From Variovorax sp. JS1663 (GTDB lineage: Bacteria; Pseudomonadota; Gammaproteobacteria; Burkholderiales; Burkholderiaceae_C), in NCBI RefSeq assembly GCF_002157355.1, contig NZ_LYMK01000001.1, forward strand, positions 310,001-374,000: DNA of 64,000 bases. The letters run 5' to 3'. Below the pieces are notes generated by a model. The model searched no databases, had not been told where the DNA came from, and saw nothing but the letters and a program-made list of their open reading frames with translations. Below are positions 61,538-64,000 of this stretch, piece after piece. Made by a program: the position numbers and the translations under genes. Each line of letters starts with the position of its first letter. Position 1 is the stretch's first letter.

Positions 61538-61650
61538 TTCCGGCATCGGGTGTCACGTGTTCGCAGCGACGGCGGCCGGCTTCGGGGAAAATTCCGGCAT
61601 ATCGTGTCGCCGTTGCACAGATTCCGGCAAATCGTGTCGTCGTTCGACGG
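61538..61650. repeat. Three direct repeats TTCCGGCA-x-ATCGTGTCG
   Basis: Three copies begin at 61538, 61592 and 61622. The last two read TTCCGGCATATCGTGTCGCC and TTCCGGCAAATCGTGTCGTC, 30 nt apart; the first is diverged (TTCCGGCATCGGGTGTCAC). They fill the only large gap between tRNAs here. They could be transposase-binding repeats of a lost IS end or protein-binding iterons. Confidence 0.6.
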
Positions 61651-61672
61651 CGCCGGGCGAAGTTGAAATTTG

Positions 61673-61760
61673 CGCATGCGGAGCGAGTCGAACGCTCGTG
61701 ACGGCGGTGCCGTCCATCTGATTTCGAATCAGCGCCCTTAGACCATTCGGGCACGCATCC
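61673..61760 (-). tRNA. tRNA-Ser (CGA)
   Basis: Loop TTCGAAA gives CGA; long variable arm ACGGCACCGCCGT; T-arm GAGCG-TTCGACT-CGCTC; G73. One G-G mismatch in the acceptor and the 3-prime end is CAA, so CCA is not encoded. Confidence 0.82.
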
Positions 61761-61766
61761 TGAAGG

Positions 61767-61858
61767 TGGAGGAGAAGAGGGGATTCGGACCCCTGTGCCG
61801 CATCTCTGCGACCACCGCATTTCCAATGCGGGCCATTCAACCGCTCTGGCACTTCTCC
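61767..61858 (-). tRNA. tRNA-Ser (GGA)
   Basis: Loop TTGGAAA in stem CCGCA/TGCGG; long variable arm; acceptor GGAGAAG/CTTCTCC; CCA encoded. Discriminator is U73, not the usual G73. Confidence 0.9.
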
Positions 61859-61875
61859 GCAAACAAACACCGGGG

Positions 61876-61968
61876 TGGAGGAAGACGCGGGGATCGAACC
61901 CGCGACCGAGGGGTTTCCTCGATACCTGGGTTCAAGCCAGGCGCAATAGACCGCTCTGCCAGTCTTCC
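61876..61968 (-). tRNA. tRNA-Ser (TGA)
   Basis: Loop CTTGAAC in stem CCTGG/CCAGG gives TGA; long variable arm; acceptor GGAAGAC/GTCTTCC, U73, CCA encoded. Confidence 0.9.
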
Positions 61969-61976
61969 GGTGATGA

Positions 61977-62052
61977 TGGTGCAGTCCCGAGGTGTCGAGC
62001 CTCGCCCTCCTGTGCTTCAAACAGGCGCTTCCACCGGGTTAGCTTGGACTGC
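61977..62052 (-). tRNA. tRNA-Phe (GAA)
   Basis: Loop TTGAAGC in stem CCTGT/ACAGG; G37 instead of A37. Acceptor GCAGTCC/GGACTGC, A73, CCA encoded; T-loop CTCGACA. Confidence 0.83.
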
Positions 62053-62060
62053 GAAAGGAG

Positions 62061-62136
62061 TGGCGCTCCGAGGGGAAGTCGAATCCCCGGCTTCCTCCTA
62101 GACAGGGAGGCACTCTGGCCACTGAGTTATCGGAGC
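62061..62136 (-). tRNA. tRNA-Asp (GTC)
   Basis: Loop CTGTCTA in stem CCTCC/GGAGG; unusual U37. Acceptor GCTCCGA/TCGGAGC, G73, CCA encoded. Confidence 0.88.
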
Positions 62137-62145
62137 AGGAAAGAA

Positions 62146-62221
62146 TGGTGGAGATGGGCGGGTACGATCCGCCGGCCTTCTGCTTGCAAGGCAGGTGCTC
62201 TCCCAGCTGAGCTACATCCCC
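62146..62221 (-). tRNA. tRNA-Ala (TGC)
   Basis: Loop CTTGCAA gives TGC. Acceptor GGGGATG/CATCTCC includes G3-U70, the Ala identity pair. A73, CCA encoded; T-loop ATCGTAC. Confidence 0.9.
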
Positions 62222-62228
62222 GGGAGTC

Positions 62229-62315
62229 TGGCGGAGCATGTCGGTATCGATCCGACCAACCGCTTTCGCAGTCCCGACTTAGCAGGTCGGTGCCTTACCT
62301 CTCGGCCAATGCTCC
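62229..62315 (-). tRNA. tRNA-Ser (GCT)
   Basis: Loop CTGCTAA in stem CCGAC/GTCGG; long variable arm; acceptor GGAGCAT/ATGCTCC, G73, CCA encoded. Confidence 0.92.
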
Positions 62316-62418
62316 TGATGCGTGACAATGGTGTCCGGGTACTGGTTCCGGCGACTCCCAATCTTTGAGTCCGGTTTCCGCGAGAGGACGATGTTCATCG
62401 CCCGGTCTCGCTCCTTGT

Positions 62419-62495
<77 letters not shown>

Positions 62496-62512
62496 AAGAA
62501 TCTACAATTTGC

Positions 62513-62590
62513 TGGCACGCCCTGATCGATTCGAACGGTCGAATGCCGGAATCAAAATCCGGTGCCTTAGTCCAACTTGGCGAAGGGCGC
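62513..62590 (-). tRNA. tRNA-Gln (TTG)
   Basis: Loop TTTTGAT in stem CCGGA/TCCGG; acceptor GCGCCCT/AGGGCGT with a G1-U72 wobble, G73, CCA encoded. One mismatch in the T-stem. Confidence 0.87.
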
Positions 62591-62632
62591 GTATGGTGTT
62601 CCAAGCAGCGATTTCGAGCTGCCTCGGTCAAA

Positions 62633-62711
62633 TGGTTGCGCAGGCCAGATTTGAACTGACGATCTCGAGCGCATGAAGCTCGCGGGGACGACCAGGCTCC
62701 CCTACTGCGCG
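62633..62711 (-). tRNA. Initiator-like tRNA-fMet (CAT) with non-canonical anticodon stem
   Basis: C1 x A72 mismatch (CGCGCAG/CTGCGCA), A73, CCA, and GCCTGGTCG in the D-arm are initiator features, as is GTTCAAATC. The anticodon stem is CGAGC/GCTCG with loop TTCATGC, so the GGG:CCC run of initiators is missing. Confidence 0.8.
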
Positions 62712-62740
62712 GAACAATTGACGAACAATTCGTCTGCAAC

Positions 62741-62817
62741 TGGAGTCGGATACGGGATTCGAACCCGTGTCTACAAGGATGAAAACCTTGTGTCCTAAGC
62801 CACTAGACGAATCCGAC
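62741..62817 (-). tRNA. tRNA-Glu (TTC)
   Basis: Loop TTTTCAT in stem CAAGG/CCTTG; D-arm like E. coli tRNA-Glu (TCGTCTAGTGGC); acceptor GTCGGAT/ATCCGAC; U73; CCA encoded. Confidence 0.9.
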
Positions 62818-62829
62818 AAGAAGCTGTTT

Positions 62830-62905
62830 TGGAGCCCGCAGTCTGAATCGAACAGACGACAACCAATTTACAAAAATGGTGCTCTGCCAACTGAGCTATG
62901 CGGGC
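62830..62905 (-). tRNA. tRNA-Thr (TGT)
   Basis: Loop TTTGTAA in stem CCATT/ATTGG with one T-T mismatch; acceptor GCCCGCA/TGCGGGC, U73, T-arm GTCTG-TTCGATT-CAGAC, CCA encoded. Confidence 0.88.
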
Positions 62906-62943
62906 GAGGAAAGTGGATCTGCAAAAAGTAATTGACGCGTATT

Positions 62944-63019
62944 TGGCGGGCGTCACAGGAGTCGAACCTGTAACCTTCGGTTTTGGAGACCGGCGCTCTG
63001 CCAGTTGAGCTAGACACCC
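62944..63019 (-). tRNA. tRNA-Trp (CCA)
   Basis: Loop CTCCAAA in stem CCGGT/ACCGA; acceptor GGGTGTC/GACGCCC, G73 as in Trp, CCA encoded. Confidence 0.9.
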
Positions 63020-63028
63020 TGGTATCTT

Positions 63029-63113
63029 TGGTCCCCTGAGAAGGCCTCGAACCTTCATGACCTGCGTCGCCGCGCTCTGAACGCGGTGTGTCTGCCAATT
63101 CCACCATCAGGGG
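63029..63113 (-). tRNA. tRNA-Leu (CAG)
   Basis: Loop TTCAGAG in stem CCGCG/CGCGG; class II variable arm; acceptor CCCCTGA/TCAGGGG, A73, CCA encoded. Confidence 0.92.
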
Positions 63114-63267
63114 AGGGATCTTCCATTTCGGTTGTGTCTTCACGCGATTCGAGCGCTTTCGCACTCACGTCGACATCGCTGCACGATGGTTGGGTCCAGA
63201 CCATGCACATCCCCCCAGGCCGCCGACGCGGTTGGCCTCTGGAGGTGCTGCAAAGGCACACCCGAAA

Positions 63268-63345
63268 TGGAGCAGCTCGGAGGGCTTCGATCCCTCGGCC
63301 TCAACGTTGGCGACGTTGCGCTCTGCCTGACTGAGCTACGGCTGC
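63268..63345 (-). tRNA. tRNA-Gly (GCC) with C33
   Basis: Stem CAACG/CGTTG encloses loop TCGCCAA: anticodon GCC and C in place of U33. The 3-prime acceptor strand has a bulged A (CG-A-GCTGC). U73, CCA encoded. First tRNA of the array in transcription order. Confidence 0.75.
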
Positions 63346-63458
63346 ATGTTGTGCGAGCCGTTGGCCCCACCAGTGAGGGGCGCGACTCGCGGCGAATTTT
63401 TAAGGATCACCCACCGGCGCCACTCGGCGGGTGAGTTCACGGCAGCGCGATCACTGCT

Positions 63459-63472
63459 GTGCCGGCCGGCAC
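63459..63472. promoter_or_regulatory. 14-bp perfect palindrome upstream of the tRNA array
   Basis: GTGCCGGCCGGCAC lies between the terminator of the small gene and the first tRNA, where the array promoter must be. A second GC-rich inverted repeat (CACCGGCG...CGGCGGGTG) sits at about 63411-63433. No strong -35/-10 pair is visible by eye; TTAAAAAT near 63400 could be a -10. Confidence 0.4.
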
Positions 63473-63514
63473 GGATGCCGTTCGCGGCTGTGTGCCGATC
63501 GAGATCTGCACGAA

Positions 63515-63553
63515 GGAAACAAAAAGGCCCGGATCCATTTCGGAATCCGGGCC
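63515..63553 (-). terminator. Rho-independent terminator (minus strand)
   Basis: GGCCCGGAT / ATCCGGGCC hairpin with a 10-nt loop. Read on the minus strand it is followed by TTTTTGTTTCC. It ends the transcript of the small gene at 63583-63777 and separates it from the tRNA array. Confidence 0.88.
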
Positions 63554-63582
63554 TCTGGTGAGAGAGCTTGGAAGGTTGGCGC

Positions 63583-63777
63583 CTACGCGCTACCTCCACC
63601 CGGGGGCGGCTGATCCTCATACTGTCCAAGCCACAGAGCGGCCGGGATCGACGGAATGGAGTTCAGCTGCGAATGCATCTTGGATGTCGTCAGACTGCGA
63701 CCACCACAAAACGAGACGCGCACGAACGCCCGGCCCGATGCGGGTCGAATGTTCAGTGAGGTCAGGTTTGCTTTCAC
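63583..63777 (-). CDS. Small protein, hypothetical
   Basis: 64 residues from GTG at 63777 (VKANLTSLNIRPASGRAF), ending QYEDQPPPGGGSA. The core VRVSFCGGRSLTTSKMHSQL and SIPSIPAALWLGQYED reads as real coding. It has a promoter upstream (63862-63890) and a terminator 30 nt after its stop, so it is a single-gene unit. No family recognised. Confidence 0.6.
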   Translation of the reverse strand: MKANLTSLNIRPASGRAFVRVSFCGGRSLTTSKMHSQLNSIPSIPAALWLGQYEDQPPPGGGSA

Positions 63778-63861
63778 GATGGTTCCAGTTGGTGGCGTTG
63801 TTCTCGATGAATCGATGCTGGGTTGAAGAAACGGGACGAAACAAGTTCGTCGATGGGCTGG

Positions 63862-63890
63862 ACTGTAAAGGTTCTTTACTGGGGATGCAA
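63862..63890 (-). promoter_or_regulatory. Sigma-70-like promoter for the small gene
   Basis: On the minus strand TTGCAT - 17 nt - TACAGT, a good -35/-10 pair, lies 85 nt upstream of the GTG at 63777 in an AT-richer stretch. Confidence 0.55.
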
Positions 63891-64000
63891 GGGGCACGAC
63901 AATAAATTTTTCGCCCCCATGGTCGCGGCTGTTGACTTGAGTGCACAGTTGACGGACCCCTCGCTCGATCTGTGACCTCATCCATCCCCTCCGATGCATT

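Noticed and set aside
62328..62395. A tRNA-sized gap that reads, on the minus strand, GTCC... to GGACACCA between tRNA-Ser(GCT) and tRNA-Pro
   Set aside because: The acceptor pairs only over four bases, no T-loop or standard anticodon loop can be folded. It might be a tRNA relic, perhaps of a lost Lys or Val tRNA, but support is too weak.
63116..63267. Gap in the array that might hide a tRNA
   Set aside because: CCA-like triplets occur on the minus strand but no matching acceptor strand or T-arm was found.
63459..63905. 148-codon plus-strand frame at the right end
   Set aside because: It reads through a strong minus-strand terminator and a palindrome and opposes a better supported small gene.

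Overview
The window is GC-rich DNA that reads like a chromosome of the Burkholderiales, probably Comamonadaceae (Variovorax or Ramlibacter-like). The reasons are the rplQ tail, a Bug-family tricarboxylate-binding protein, an abm-type 2-aminobenzoyl-CoA cluster, a DUF1840 gene and overall codon use. The organism is an inference; no 16S gene is present.

Layout. (1) 1-250: end of rplQ, a canonical initiator tRNA-fMet and a terminator. (2) 0.5-21 kb: ordinary catabolic chromosome. It holds an operon for aerobic CoA-dependent degradation of 2-aminobenzoate (RidA, CoA ligase, acyl-CoA dehydrogenase, enoyl-CoA hydratase, MarR, bifunctional monooxygenase/reductase) with a perfect palindrome at its start. 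Then come a cyclopropane-synthase-like methyltransferase, a Bug receptor, a divergent LysR/SDR pair, a MarR + TPP-dependent E1 beta/alpha operon, an AcoR-like regulator without an AAA+ domain, and a PQQ alcohol dehydrogenase with a C-terminal cytochrome c. (3) 21-34 kb: mixed accessory DNA with an animal-type haem peroxidase, tandem unknown paralogues, a leishmanolysin-type peptidase, lipoproteins, several pseudogenes, and an AbiE toxin-antitoxin locus with a truncated toxin lying between a full and an internally deleted copy of one GNAT gene. (4) 34.5-38.5 kb: a DNA methyltransferase plus a GHKL ATPase gene cut by an IS630-family element, then an HU gene. (5) 39-43 kb: two secreted proteins, the larger of visibly lower GC, and a GNAT-like protein. 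(6) 43-58.3 kb: a RecD2-like helicase facing about 15 mostly unrecognised small genes. Most end in the same kind of C-terminal tail, an acidic Ala/Glu/Pro stretch followed by (A/R)P(R/K)G-stop, and at least four share one homologous domain. (7) 58.3-63.35 kb: on the minus strand, an HNH endonuclease gene, 27 tRNA genes covering 18 amino acids plus an initiator-like tRNA, and, inside the array, an HNH domain fused to an Rnl2-like RNA ligase. (8) 63.5-64 kb: a small gene with a promoter and its own terminator.

How it may work together. The 43-64 kb part looks like the cargo or replication segment of a large mobile element (integrated plasmid, ICE or large phage relative); no integrase, relaxase or capsid gene is in view. 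The tRNA array with an embedded RNA ligase suggests a self-sufficient translation and tRNA-repair module that could protect the element from anticodon nucleases. The shared tails suggest that many of the small proteins use one common docking or processing signal. Both ideas are inferences from sequence layout. The tRNA anticodons were read by hand from cloverleaf folding and several tRNAs have unusual features that are stated entry by entry.
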